Part shown: positions 26,614 through 34,635 of the stretch, one piece after another
Numbering within the stretch: position 1 is the stretch's first letter
How the letters are laid out: each line of letters starts with the position of its first letter
Assembly: GCA_964415605.1 (NCBI GenBank)
Contig: CAYQBA010000011.1
Coordinates: 1-45,754 of the forward strand
Direction of reading: 5' to 3'
Source of the DNA: UCB3 sp964415605
GTDB taxonomy: Bacteria; Chloroflexota; Anaerolineae; Epilineales; Epilineaceae
Length of the DNA: 45,754 bases
Notes under the pieces: generated by a model
What the model saw: only the letters and a program-made list of their open reading frames with translations
Databases searched by the model: none
Told to the model about the DNA's origin: nothing
Program-made: the position numbers and the translations under genes

Positions 26614-27959
26614 GATTGCCGCGCCCGACGGCATCGCCCGCGGCCGCGCCGCGGGTGGCCTACCTGATGTCGCGCTTCCCGAAGCTGACCGAGACGTTCG
26701 TGCTGTACGAGATGCTGGCCGTCGAGGCGGCCGGCGTGCCGGTCGACGTGTACCCGCTCCTGCGCGCACGGGACACCGGCGTGCACACCGAGGGCGCCAC
26801 CGTGCGGACCAAGCTGGCCGAGCGCTTCAAGCCGGCGCGGGCCGACGCCGTGATGCACGCCGAGGCCGCGGGCCTCGTCCGGCGGGCGCGCTACCAGCCG
26901 CTCCTCTCGCCGGCGATCCTGGCGTCGCAGGCCTACTGGCTGGCGCGGCGCCCCGTGGCCTACCTGTCGGCGTTGGGCACCCTGGTGCGGGCCAACCTCG
27001 GCAGCCGGCGGCTGCTGGGCGGCGCGCTCGCGTTCTTCCCGCAGGCCGCGCACAACGCCCGCCAGATGCAGGCCGATGGCGTGACCCACGTCCACGCGCA
27101 CTTCGCCACGCACCCGGCGGCGATGGCGTGGGCGATCCACCGCTTGACGGGGATCCCATACAGCTTCACGGCCCACGGCTCCGACCTGCACGTCGACCGC
27201 CACATGCTGACCGAGAAGGTGTCCGAGGCGGCGTTCGTCGCCACGGTGTCTGAGTACAACCGCCGGCTCATCGCCGACACATGCGGCCCGCGCCTCGGCG
27301 CATCCGTTCGCGACAAGGTGCACGTGGTCCGCTGCGGGGTGGACACGGCGGTCTTCCAACCGGCGTCCACCCCCACCACCCAGGATCGCCCCCCGTTCAC
27401 CGTGCTGTGCATCGGCACGCTGTACGAGGTGAAGGGGCAGACGTACCTCGTCGAGGCCTGCCGGCGGCTGGTAGAGGCCGGCGTCGACGTGCGCGCCTGG
27501 CTCGTCGGCGAGGGGCAGTACCGCGACCGGCTGGCGGCCCAGATCGACGCCGCCGGGCTGGCGGGGCGGGTGCACCTCCTGGGGCGGCGCACGCGCGCCG
27601 AGATCGCGGACCTGTTGCGGCAGGCCGACGTCCTGGCCGTGCCGAGCGTGCCGACGGCCGATGGCCGGCGCGAGGGCATCCCCGTGGTGCTGATGGAAGC
27701 CATGGCCAGCGGCGTGGCCGTGGTCGCCAGCGACCTCTCGGGCATCCCGGAGCTGGTCACCGATGGCGAGACCGGCCTCCTCGCGCCGCCGCGCGACGCC
27801 GCGGCGTTGGCCAACGCCCTGGCGCGCCTGGCGGCCGACCCGGCGCTGCGCCGGCGGCTCGGAGAGGCCGGCCGCGAGCGGGTGCTCGCCGAGTACGACG
27901 TCGAGCGCAATGCGGCCCGGCTGGCGGCGCGCTTCGCGGCGGCCGGAGCGACGTCGTGA
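26610..27959 (+). CDS. Glycosyltransferase family 4
   Basis: The 449-residue product shows GT-B hallmarks. The N-terminal domain contains YLMSRFPKLTETFV, a start often seen in exopolysaccharide transferases, and YSFTAHGSDLHVD. The C-terminal domain has LCIGTLYEVKGQ, WLVGEGQYRDRL and EGIPVVLMEAMASGVAVVAS, which fits the EX7E donor-binding motif. It therefore transfers a sugar from a nucleotide donor, probably to a lipid-linked glycan. It overlaps both neighbours by four bases. Confidence 0.87.
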   Translation: MRLPRPTASPAAAPRVAYLMSRFPKLTETFVLYEMLAVEAAGVPVDVYPLLRARDTGVHTEGATVRTKLAERFKPARADAVMHAEAAGLVRRARYQPLLSPAILASQAYWLARRPVAYLSALGTLVRANLGSRRLLGGALAFFPQAAHNARQMQADGVTHVHAHFATHPAAMAWAIHRLTGIPYSFTAHGSDLHVDRHMLTEKVSEAAFVATVSEYNRRLIADTCGPRLGASVRDKVHVVRCGVDTAVFQPASTPTTQDRPPFTVLCIGTLYEVKGQTYLVEACRRLVEAGVDVRAWLVGEGQYRDRLAAQIDAAGLAGRVHLLGRRTRAEIADLLRQADVLAVPSVPTADGRREGIPVVLMEAMASGVAVVASDLSGIPELVTDGETGLLAPPRDAAALANALARLAADPALRRRLGEAGRERVLAEYDVERNAARLAARFAAAGATS

Positions 27960-29494
27960 TCGCCCCGCTGGCGCTGTGGCGGGCCCGCTGGCAAGACCGC
28001 CATGAACGCGACCAGCTGCTCCAGGACCTGCGCCCGCCGCTGGCGGCGCTGGCCGGCGCGGCGGCCCTCGGCGCGCTGACACCCTCTTCGCCCGAGGTGG
28101 TCGTGATCGTGCTCGCGGCGCTCGCCGCCGGGTTCGTGCTCCTGGGCTGGCCCGACATGTGCGTCCCGCTGGTGATGTTCGTGATCTGGAGCGACGCGGC
28201 TTCGGTGGCGATCGGCTCACACGGCGTGCCGGCCATCGTCGGCATGGGGCTGCCGGCGCTGCTGCTGGTGCCGATCGCGCACCGCCTGGTGTTCCAGCGC
28301 GACCGGCTGACGTTCCATCCGGTCATGAAGTGGATGGTCGGCTACCTCGGCGTCCTCGTCGTCGGCACGCTGTTCGCGCGGCGGATCGACCTGGCGCAGC
28401 GCGAGATCGTGGTGTTCCTGACCGAGGGGCTGCTCCTGGTCTTCCTCATCACCAACGCGGTGCGCGGGCCGCGTGTCCTGCGCGCCGCCACGTGGGGGAT
28501 CGTGCTGGGCGGGATGTTCCTGGGGCTGCTGTCGTCCTACCAGCAGGTGACCGGCACGTTCGAGAACGACTACTGGGGGTTCGCCAAGGTCACGGCCGCG
28601 ACGTTCGGCACGGGCGAGGAGTCGCTGGGCACCGAGGTGCGCCAGGTGCGGCTGGGCGGCCCGTTGGGCGACCAGAACCGCTACGCCCAGAACGAGCTGA
28701 TCGTGGCGTTCCTGGCGCTGTTCCTGGCGTGGTCCGAGCGGCGCATGCCGTTGCGGCTGTTGGCGCTGGCGGGGGCCGGGTTCGCGGCGGCCGGTTCGGC
28801 GCTCACGTTCTCGCGGGGAGCGGCGGTGTCGTTCGTGCTGGCCCTGGGGGTCATGGTGTTCCTGCGCTACATCCAGGTGCGCCACCTGGTCGTGGTGCTT
28901 CTGGGCGCCGGGCTGTTGCTGTTTGCCTTGCCGCAGTTCTCGCAGCGGCTGCTGTCGCTGGCGGTGCTGACCTCGGCCGGCGACGACGACACGGCCGGCC
29001 TGCAATCGGCGGATGGCGCCACGCGCGGGCGGCTCAACGAGATGATCTCGGCGGCGATGGCCTACGGCGACCACCCGATCATCGGGGTGGGGCCGGGGAT
29101 GTTCCGGCTGGTGTTCCTGGACTATGCCGAGGACGCCGGCTACAAGGCGCAGCTCAAGCCGCGCGAGGCCCACAACCTGTTCCTCGGCATCGCCGCCGAC
29201 ACCGGCACGCTGGGGCTCGTGACGTTCGGCGGCGTGCTGGTGATCACGCTGGCGGCGCTGCACCGCGAGCGGTCGCGCTGGCTGCGTCGCCGGCCGGCCC
29301 TGGCGATGCTGGTGGCCGGCTACCTCATGATGGTCGTCGCGTATCTGGCCACGGGCGTGTTCCTGCACATGGCTTACGAGCGCTTCTACTGGTGCATCAT
29401 CGGCATGGCGTGCGCCGCGGCCACGGTGGCGGCGCGCGAAGCCGAGATCGAGGCCGAGCAGCGGCCCGGCGGGGCGGGCCTCCCGGCGGCTTGA
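27956..29494 (+). CDS. O-antigen ligase / Wzy-like polysaccharide polymerase
   Basis: The 512-residue product is highly hydrophobic, with about ten to twelve predicted membrane segments. The large loop near residues 330-420 contains REAHNLFLGIAADTGTLGL, the histidine- and glycine-bearing signature of the Wzy_C/O-antigen-ligase family. TFSRGAAVSFVL in an earlier segment also fits. The enzyme would polymerise lipid-linked repeat units or ligate the glycan at the outer membrane face. The GTG start overlaps the upstream gene (GTGA). It is the last gene of the plus-strand run that begins at 11926, and the next gene is convergent. Confidence 0.87.
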   Translation: MIAPLALWRARWQDRHERDQLLQDLRPPLAALAGAAALGALTPSSPEVVVIVLAALAAGFVLLGWPDMCVPLVMFVIWSDAASVAIGSHGVPAIVGMGLPALLLVPIAHRLVFQRDRLTFHPVMKWMVGYLGVLVVGTLFARRIDLAQREIVVFLTEGLLLVFLITNAVRGPRVLRAATWGIVLGGMFLGLLSSYQQVTGTFENDYWGFAKVTAATFGTGEESLGTEVRQVRLGGPLGDQNRYAQNELIVAFLALFLAWSERRMPLRLLALAGAGFAAAGSALTFSRGAAVSFVLALGVMVFLRYIQVRHLVVVLLGAGLLLFALPQFSQRLLSLAVLTSAGDDDTAGLQSADGATRGRLNEMISAAMAYGDHPIIGVGPGMFRLVFLDYAEDAGYKAQLKPREAHNLFLGIAADTGTLGLVTFGGVLVITLAALHRERSRWLRRRPALAMLVAGYLMMVVAYLATGVFLHMAYERFYWCIIGMACAAATVAAREAEIEAEQRPGGAGLPAA

Positions 29495-29537
29495 TCCGGC
29501 CGACCGCAACAAGGCCGGCCCCCGGCCCCGTCGCGGC

Positions 29538-31217
29538 TCAGGCGTAGCGCGGGTAGACCGGCTCGAACATCGCGCCGCGGATGGCGACGGGAAGGTCGGG
29601 CGGTCGCGGGGCGGCGGCCAGGCCGCGCTCGAACGCCACGCCGGCCACGGTGACGGCGATACGGGCGGACACGTCGCGGATGCGGTCCAACGCCGGGAAC
29701 AGCCGTCCGACATCGAGGTCGGCGTCGGTGACTTCGGCCGCCAGGGTCTTGGCGGCCACGAGGAACATCTCGTCGGTGACGCGGCGGGCGCCGCTGGCGA
29801 TGACGCCGAGGCCGACGCCAGGGAAGATGTAGGCGTTGTTGCCCTGGCCGGGCTCGAGCCGGCGCCCGCCGACGACCACGGGCTCGAACGGGCTGCCGCT
29901 GGCGAAGACGGCGCGGCCGCCGCTCCACGCATAGGCCTCCGCCGCCGTGCATTCCGACTTGGATGTCGGGTTTGACAGCGCGAGGATCAGCGGGCGGTCG
30001 TTGGCGGCGGCCATCGCCTCGATCACGTCTTGCCTGAACGCCCCCGCTACGCCGGAGACGCCGACGATCGCCGTCGGGTGCAGCGACTCGACGGCGGCGA
30101 GGAAGTCGCCGGCGGGCGGATGGTCGTGGGCGTACCGGCGCTTGTGGTCGGTGAGGTCGGCGCGCTCACGGACGACGAGGCCCCGCGAGTCGTAGAACCA
30201 GCACTGGGCGTCGGCTTCGGCGGCAGGCACGCCCCGCTCCGCCAGCGCGGCGCCGATCATGTGGGCGATGCCGATGCCGGCCTCGCCGGCGCCGAGGAAC
30301 AGGAAGCGCTGGCGGGGGAGCGGCACGCCCGTCAGCCGTTCGGCGGCGAGGAGGCCGGCCAGGATGACGCTGCCGGTGCCCTGGATGTCGTCGTTGAACA
30401 CGCAGTGTCGGTCGCGGTAGCGATCGAGCAGGCGAAACGCGTTGGCGTTCCCGAAGTCTTCGAGCTGCACCACGACGTTCGGCCACCGGGCGGTGGCCGC
30501 CTGCATGAGCTCGTCGACGAGGTCGTCGTAGGCGGCGCCGCGCAGCCGGCGCCTCGGCAGCCCGACGTACAGCGGGTCGGCGAGCAGCTCGGGGTTCTCG
30601 GTGCCGACGTCGAGGGTGACCGGCAGGCACTGGGTGGGGGCAATGCCCGCGCAGGCGGAGTAGAGCGCGAGCTTGCCCACGGGGATGCCCATGCCGTGCG
30701 CGCCGAGGTCGCCGAGGCCGAGAATGCGCTCGCCGTCGGTGACGACGATGATGCGCACGTCGGGGTGCGGCCAGTTGGCGAGCACGTCGGCGACGCAGCC
30801 GCGGTCGTCCGCGGAGACGAACATCCCGCGCGGCCGGCGGAAGATGTGGCCGTAGGCTTGGCACGCCTGGCCGACGGTGGGGGTGTAGATGATCGGCATC
30901 AACTCGGCAAGGTGGGTGGTGATGACGCGGTAGAACAGCGTCTCGTTGCGGTCCTGCAGCCCGTTGAGGAAGATGTACTTCTCGAGGTCGTTGGGCTTGC
31001 GCGCGAGGTTCTCCATGGCGCGCTGGACCTGGAGGTCGTCGGGCAGGACGCGCGGCGGCAGGAGGCCGCGAAGACCGAGCGCGTCGCGCTCGGCGGCGGT
31101 GAAGGCCATACCCTTGTTGCGGACGGGGTCGTGCAGCAGGCGTACGCCGCGCGGGAAGTCGGTGGAGATGGGCGTGGGGTGTGCCTCGGCGCCCGAGGTC
31201 GGCGCTTGCGCCGTCAC
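29538..31217 (-). CDS. maeA: NAD-dependent malic enzyme
   Basis: The 559-residue product has full malic-enzyme motifs: PIIYTPTVGQAC with the catalytic tyrosine, ILGLGDLGAHGMGIPVGK, EDFGNANAF and FNDDIQGTG for metal and substrate, LGAGEAGIGIA for NAD, and ALSNPTSKSECTAAEAY. Length matches MaeA (about 560). It converts malate to pyruvate and CO2 with NADH. The GTG start on the minus strand overlaps the stop of the upstream NHL/DNRLRE gene (GTGA), which is odd for a central-metabolism enzyme. A later start would separate the genes, but the N-terminal residues before the core (about 20) are plausible. It converges with the O-antigen ligase gene. Confidence 0.93.
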   Translation of the reverse strand: MTAQAPTSGAEAHPTPISTDFPRGVRLLHDPVRNKGMAFTAAERDALGLRGLLPPRVLPDDLQVQRAMENLARKPNDLEKYIFLNGLQDRNETLFYRVITTHLAELMPIIYTPTVGQACQAYGHIFRRPRGMFVSADDRGCVADVLANWPHPDVRIIVVTDGERILGLGDLGAHGMGIPVGKLALYSACAGIAPTQCLPVTLDVGTENPELLADPLYVGLPRRRLRGAAYDDLVDELMQAATARWPNVVVQLEDFGNANAFRLLDRYRDRHCVFNDDIQGTGSVILAGLLAAERLTGVPLPRQRFLFLGAGEAGIGIAHMIGAALAERGVPAAEADAQCWFYDSRGLVVRERADLTDHKRRYAHDHPPAGDFLAAVESLHPTAIVGVSGVAGAFRQDVIEAMAAANDRPLILALSNPTSKSECTAAEAYAWSGGRAVFASGSPFEPVVVGGRRLEPGQGNNAYIFPGVGLGVIASGARRVTDEMFLVAAKTLAAEVTDADLDVGRLFPALDRIRDVSARIAVTVAGVAFERGLAAAPRPPDLPVAIRGAMFEPVYPRYA

Positions 31218-34200
31218 GGAGCGCGCCGGCCGAAGGGGCGGAGCGGCAGGCGGCGGTCAAGCGCAAACCGTGACGGCGGCGCCGCGGGCCGTAGCCGCAG
31301 CACAAGCTCCGGATGCCGCACGGGGGCCTCCTTGCTGTGGAAGTAGATGCTGTTCTCGCTGTCGGTGCTCAGGCCGAAGCTGACGGGGCCGTTGCCGGCG
31401 ACAGCGGGCGACACGTCGAGCTCGACGTAGGCTTCGGTCCGCACCGGCGCCGCCGTGGCCAGCGGCGGCCCCGTCAGCGGCGGGGCGCTGTTCCACGTCA
31501 GCTCGAGCTCCGTCCACGGTGCGCTGCCGTCGGCGAACGTGTCGGCCACCCGCCGGACCGCCACGCCCGTTCCGCCGTCGTAGGCGTACAGCCGCAGCGT
31601 GGCGGTCAAGACGTCGCGCGGATCGGCGAGCCCGTCGACCTCGAACTTGAGGTAGCTGGTGTAGACCGTCGTCGTGATGCCGGCGCGCAGGCGCAGCTGC
31701 GGCGCATCGCCGAAGGCGCGGTCCGGTGCCGTGCTCTGGACGCGCGCGTCGTGCACCGGCTCGAACAGCCTCACGCTGCCGGGCTCGAACGTCGGCGACG
31801 GCGTGAAGGTGGGCGTGATGCTCGGCGTGTGCGTCGGGCCGACGGTCCGCGTGGCGCTCGGCGTCGGCCGCGGGCCGGTTCGCGAGGCCCATGGCAGGTA
31901 CGCGCGCCCGGCCGGCGGCGTCGCGGTCGCGGTCCGGGTCGGCGATGGCGTGCGGGTCGCGGTGGCCGGCGTGCCCGACCCCGGCGTGTCGGTCGGGGTG
32001 ACCGGGGCGGGCGTGTCGGTCGGCGTGACCGGCGTGGCCGTGGGTGTGGGCGGCACGGGCGTCGGCGGCGTCACGGGGTTCGAAGGATCGGGGCGCACGC
32101 GCACGATCAGCTCGGGACGTCGATCCGGCGCCTCCTTGCTGTGGAAGTAGAGGCTGTTCTCGCCGCTGGTGCTCAGCCCGAAGCTGACCGGGCCGTTGCC
32201 GGTCACCGCGGCCGCGACGTCGAGGTCGACGTACGCCTCGTCCATCACCGGGGCGGCCACCGCGAGCGGCTCGCCCGCCATGGCCGGCGCGTTGCTCCAG
32301 GTCAGCGCCGCCTCGGTCCACGGGGCGCTGCCGTCGGCGAACGTGTCCGCCACCCGGCGGACCGCGAGGTCCGGACCGCCGTCGTAGGCGTAGACCCGCA
32401 GCGTCGCGGTGAGGATCGCCGCCGGATCCGGGATCCCGCTGACCTCGAACTTGAGGTAGCTCGTGTGGATCGTCGTCGTCACGCCGGTCCGGACGCGGAG
32501 CTGGGCCGAGTCGCCGAAGCCCTTGTTCGGCGAGCTGCTCTGGACCCGGGTGTCGTGGATGGGCGCGAACACCAGGGCGCTGCCGGGCGCGAACGTCGGC
32601 GACGGCGTGAACGTCGGCAATGCCGTCCGTGTCGCGCTGGGAGTCGGTGTCGCCGACGGCGGGGGCGTGTCGGACGGTGTCGGGGGCGGCGCGTCGGTCG
32701 GCGTCGCCACATCCGTCGGCAAGGGCGTCGGCGTGGCGCTGGGGCGGACGACGTTGGCCGGGGTCGGCGCCGCCGCGATCCGCATGTCGATGATCAGGAG
32801 CGGCGGCGCGGTGTCGGCCTCGCGGCTGTTGTAGTCGACGCGGTCCGCCGACGCGTTGGCCAGCCCGAAGCTGTAGGTGCCGTCGCCGGGCACGGCCGTC
32901 GACACGTCGAATACCGCCCACTGGTTGTCGGCGACGGCGCCGCCGCGTGCCAGCGGCGTGCCGGTCAGCGGCGGGGCGTTGTGCCACGTCACGTTGTCCT
33001 CGGTCCACGGGGTGGGGGTGGTGTTGGGCGTGGTCGTTGGGTACTGATCCGCCACGGCGTACAGGTCGCCCGCGTCGTCGCTGCCGTTGTTGGCGAACAG
33101 GTGCAGGCGCGCCGTGCGGCGGTGGCCGACAACGGCGGCGGCATCCTCGACCTCGAAGCGCCAGTAGCCGCGCATCACCTGGTCGGGCGCCTTCCGAACC
33201 TGGATCTCGCTCCCGCCGCCGAAGCTCTTGTCGGGCTCGGTGTCGCGCACCATGGCGTCGTCGCTGGCGCGCGCGACGAAGGCCGAGCCCGGCACGGGCC
33301 ACAGCGTGTGCACGCGCTTGAGGTCGATGTCCAGGTATCGGAGCACGACCGGCGCGCCCGGCAGCGCCGTCTGCTTGTTGCCGCACGCGCCGAGGTTGGG
33401 ATCGTACACGCCGAGGGCGTAGAACTGGCCGGTGGCGCGGCGGATGCGCGGCAGCCGGACGTCCGGCTTGCAGACCACGCCCTCGAGCGTGCTGCTGGCG
33501 ATCGGGAAGGTGGGTGGGTCGGCTGTCAGGCGGCAGGCGCCGTTGCCCTCGCCGATCCACGCCTCGTCGCCGCCGAGCGCGTTGACCACCGTGGCGCGGC
33601 ATGTCAGCTCGCCGCTGGTGTACCGCCCCTGCTCGAGGTCGTAGGCCCGCCGGAGCCGGACGTCGTCGCTGGTCGGATCGGCCGGCAGGTCGAAGATCTG
33701 CACCCGCTTGCCCTTCCGGTCGCCGACGGCCAGCGCCCGCCCGTCGGGGCTGATCCCGATGTCGGTGAAGCTGTTGAACTGACCGCGCTCCTCGCCCTTC
33801 TCGCCGAATCGGAAGAGGTCGGCGCCATCCGGCGCGAACACCCGGATGGTGTAGTCGGTGCGGTCGGCGACGAACACGCGGCCGTCGGGAGCGACGGCGA
33901 TGCCGCTGCCCTTGATCTTTGGCCACTCGGCGATGTACCCGCCGTCGAGGTCGTAGACCACGACACGCTTCGAGCCGGCGTCGAGCACGTAGAGCCGGTC
34001 GCGGCCGCTCACCGGATCGCGGCCGACGGCGACCTGCGCCGGCGTCTCGAGGCGCGCCTCGTCCGGCCCGGCCAGCCCGATCGGCGCGCCGAACTCGCCC
34101 CACGGCCACATCACCTGCACGACGCCGGGCCCGGGGTCGCTGAGGTACACCCGTCCGTCGGGCGCCACGTCCAGGCTGACGGGCCGCTGCAGCACCCCCT

Positions 34201-34351
34201 GCAGCATGGGGGCGGCATCGGGGGTGGCCATCGAGCGGTGGGGCGAGCTGAGGCCGACGGTGGTGGCCAGCAGCGCGATCGCCGCGACCGCCCCGGCGCG
34301 GCGGCGCACGGCGGGAGCGATCGAAGAGGCGACGTTGACGGGGCGCGTCAT
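31214..34351 (-). CDS. Secreted NHL-repeat protein with three DNRLRE domains
   Basis: The product is about 1045 residues from ATG 34351. A hydrophobic signal segment (about residues 17-37) is followed by NHL-type propeller strands (RPVSLDVAPDGRVYLSD, GIAVAPDGRVFVAD, DIGISPDGRALAVGD) to about residue 240. A first DNRLRE domain lies at about 350-520, a second at 587-755 and a third at 855-1028, joined by Thr/Pro linkers. The second and third are nearly duplicate at DNA level, with an 804-base offset. An internal GRAYLPWASR near residue 820 resembles a C-terminal tail motif and may mark an old fusion. Longer starts (up to 34465) lack support. Function is probably surface attachment or glycan binding. 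Confidence 0.8.
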   Translation of the reverse strand: MTRPVNVASSIAPAVRRRAGAVAAIALLATTVGLSSPHRSMATPDAAPMLQGVLQRPVSLDVAPDGRVYLSDPGPGVVQVMWPWGEFGAPIGLAGPDEARLETPAQVAVGRDPVSGRDRLYVLDAGSKRVVVYDLDGGYIAEWPKIKGSGIAVAPDGRVFVADRTDYTIRVFAPDGADLFRFGEKGEERGQFNSFTDIGISPDGRALAVGDRKGKRVQIFDLPADPTSDDVRLRRAYDLEQGRYTSGELTCRATVVNALGGDEAWIGEGNGACRLTADPPTFPIASSTLEGVVCKPDVRLPRIRRATGQFYALGVYDPNLGACGNKQTALPGAPVVLRYLDIDLKRVHTLWPVPGSAFVARASDDAMVRDTEPDKSFGGGSEIQVRKAPDQVMRGYWRFEVEDAAAVVGHRRTARLHLFANNGSDDAGDLYAVADQYPTTTPNTTPTPWTEDNVTWHNAPPLTGTPLARGGAVADNQWAVFDVSTAVPGDGTYSFGLANASADRVDYNSREADTAPPLLIIDMRIAAAPTPANVVRPSATPTPLPTDVATPTDAPPPTPSDTPPPSATPTPSATRTALPTFTPSPTFAPGSALVFAPIHDTRVQSSSPNKGFGDSAQLRVRTGVTTTIHTSYLKFEVSGIPDPAAILTATLRVYAYDGGPDLAVRRVADTFADGSAPWTEAALTWSNAPAMAGEPLAVAAPVMDEAYVDLDVAAAVTGNGPVSFGLSTSGENSLYFHSKEAPDRRPELIVRVRPDPSNPVTPPTPVPPTPTATPVTPTDTPAPVTPTDTPGSGTPATATRTPSPTRTATATPPAGRAYLPWASRTGPRPTPSATRTVGPTHTPSITPTFTPSPTFEPGSVRLFEPVHDARVQSTAPDRAFGDAPQLRLRAGITTTVYTSYLKFEVDGLADPRDVLTATLRLYAYDGGTGVAVRRVADTFADGSAPWTELELTWNSAPPLTGPPLATAAPVRTEAYVELDVSPAVAGNGPVSFGLSTDSENSIYFHSKEAPVRHPELVLRLRPAAPPSRFALDRRLPLRPFGRRAP
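31326..31825 (-). repeat. Copy A of intragenic 804-base-offset duplication
   Basis: This block, encoding the last DNRLRE domain and its preceding linker, aligns with 32130-32629 at a constant offset of 804 bases (for example CTTGCTGTGG at 31331 and 32135). By eye most positions match. Confidence 0.8.
32130..32629 (-). repeat. Copy B of intragenic 804-base-offset duplication
   Basis: Partner of the block at 31326-31825. The offset is a multiple of three, so frame is kept, which fits duplication of a whole domain-plus-linker unit. Confidence 0.8.
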
Positions 34352-34359
34352 GGACGGCA

Positions 34360-34368
34360 ATTCTATCA
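34360..34368 (-). promoter_or_regulatory. Extended -10 element for the NHL/DNRLRE gene
   Basis: On the minus strand TGATAGAAT (TGn plus TAGAAT) lies eight bases before ATG 34351. No clear -35 is visible. With a usual start site the transcript would begin at or beside the ATG, giving a leaderless mRNA; no ribosome binding site is seen there, which agrees. Confidence 0.45.
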
Positions 34369-34446
34369 CGGATCGGGGAGACCGCGTGACGGGGCATCGA
34401 GGCGCCTGCCGCCGGAGCGTGCGGAATGCGTTGCTGGCGTGCGGGG

Positions 34447-34475
34447 TTGACAAACGCGCGTGCAAATGTTAAGAT
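34447..34475 (+). promoter_or_regulatory. Sigma-70-type promoter for the DNRLRE/lyase gene
   Basis: TTGACA (34447-34452) and TAAGAT (34470-34475) are separated by exactly 17 bases, with TGT just upstream of the -10 as an extended element. The predicted start near 34482 leaves an untranslated leader of about 154 bases before ATG 34636. Confidence 0.8.
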
Positions 34476-34635
34476 GGTGTTCCCCACACGCCGGATGGTT
34501 CAGCATCGATATTGACTTTGCCGCATTCCCGGCGAGCCGTCCTGCCCCGGCTCCCAGGGGGGATTCCGCCAGACCACCGCGTCGGCGGCCGACCCCGTCC
34601 AGCAGCCCGTTTTCAAGACCTTGGGAGCGATTGTC

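Noticed and set aside
34482..34635. Riboswitch or other structured leader before the DNRLRE/lyase gene
   Set aside because: No pattern of a riboswitch class I know was found; only ordinary GC-rich complementarity is seen.
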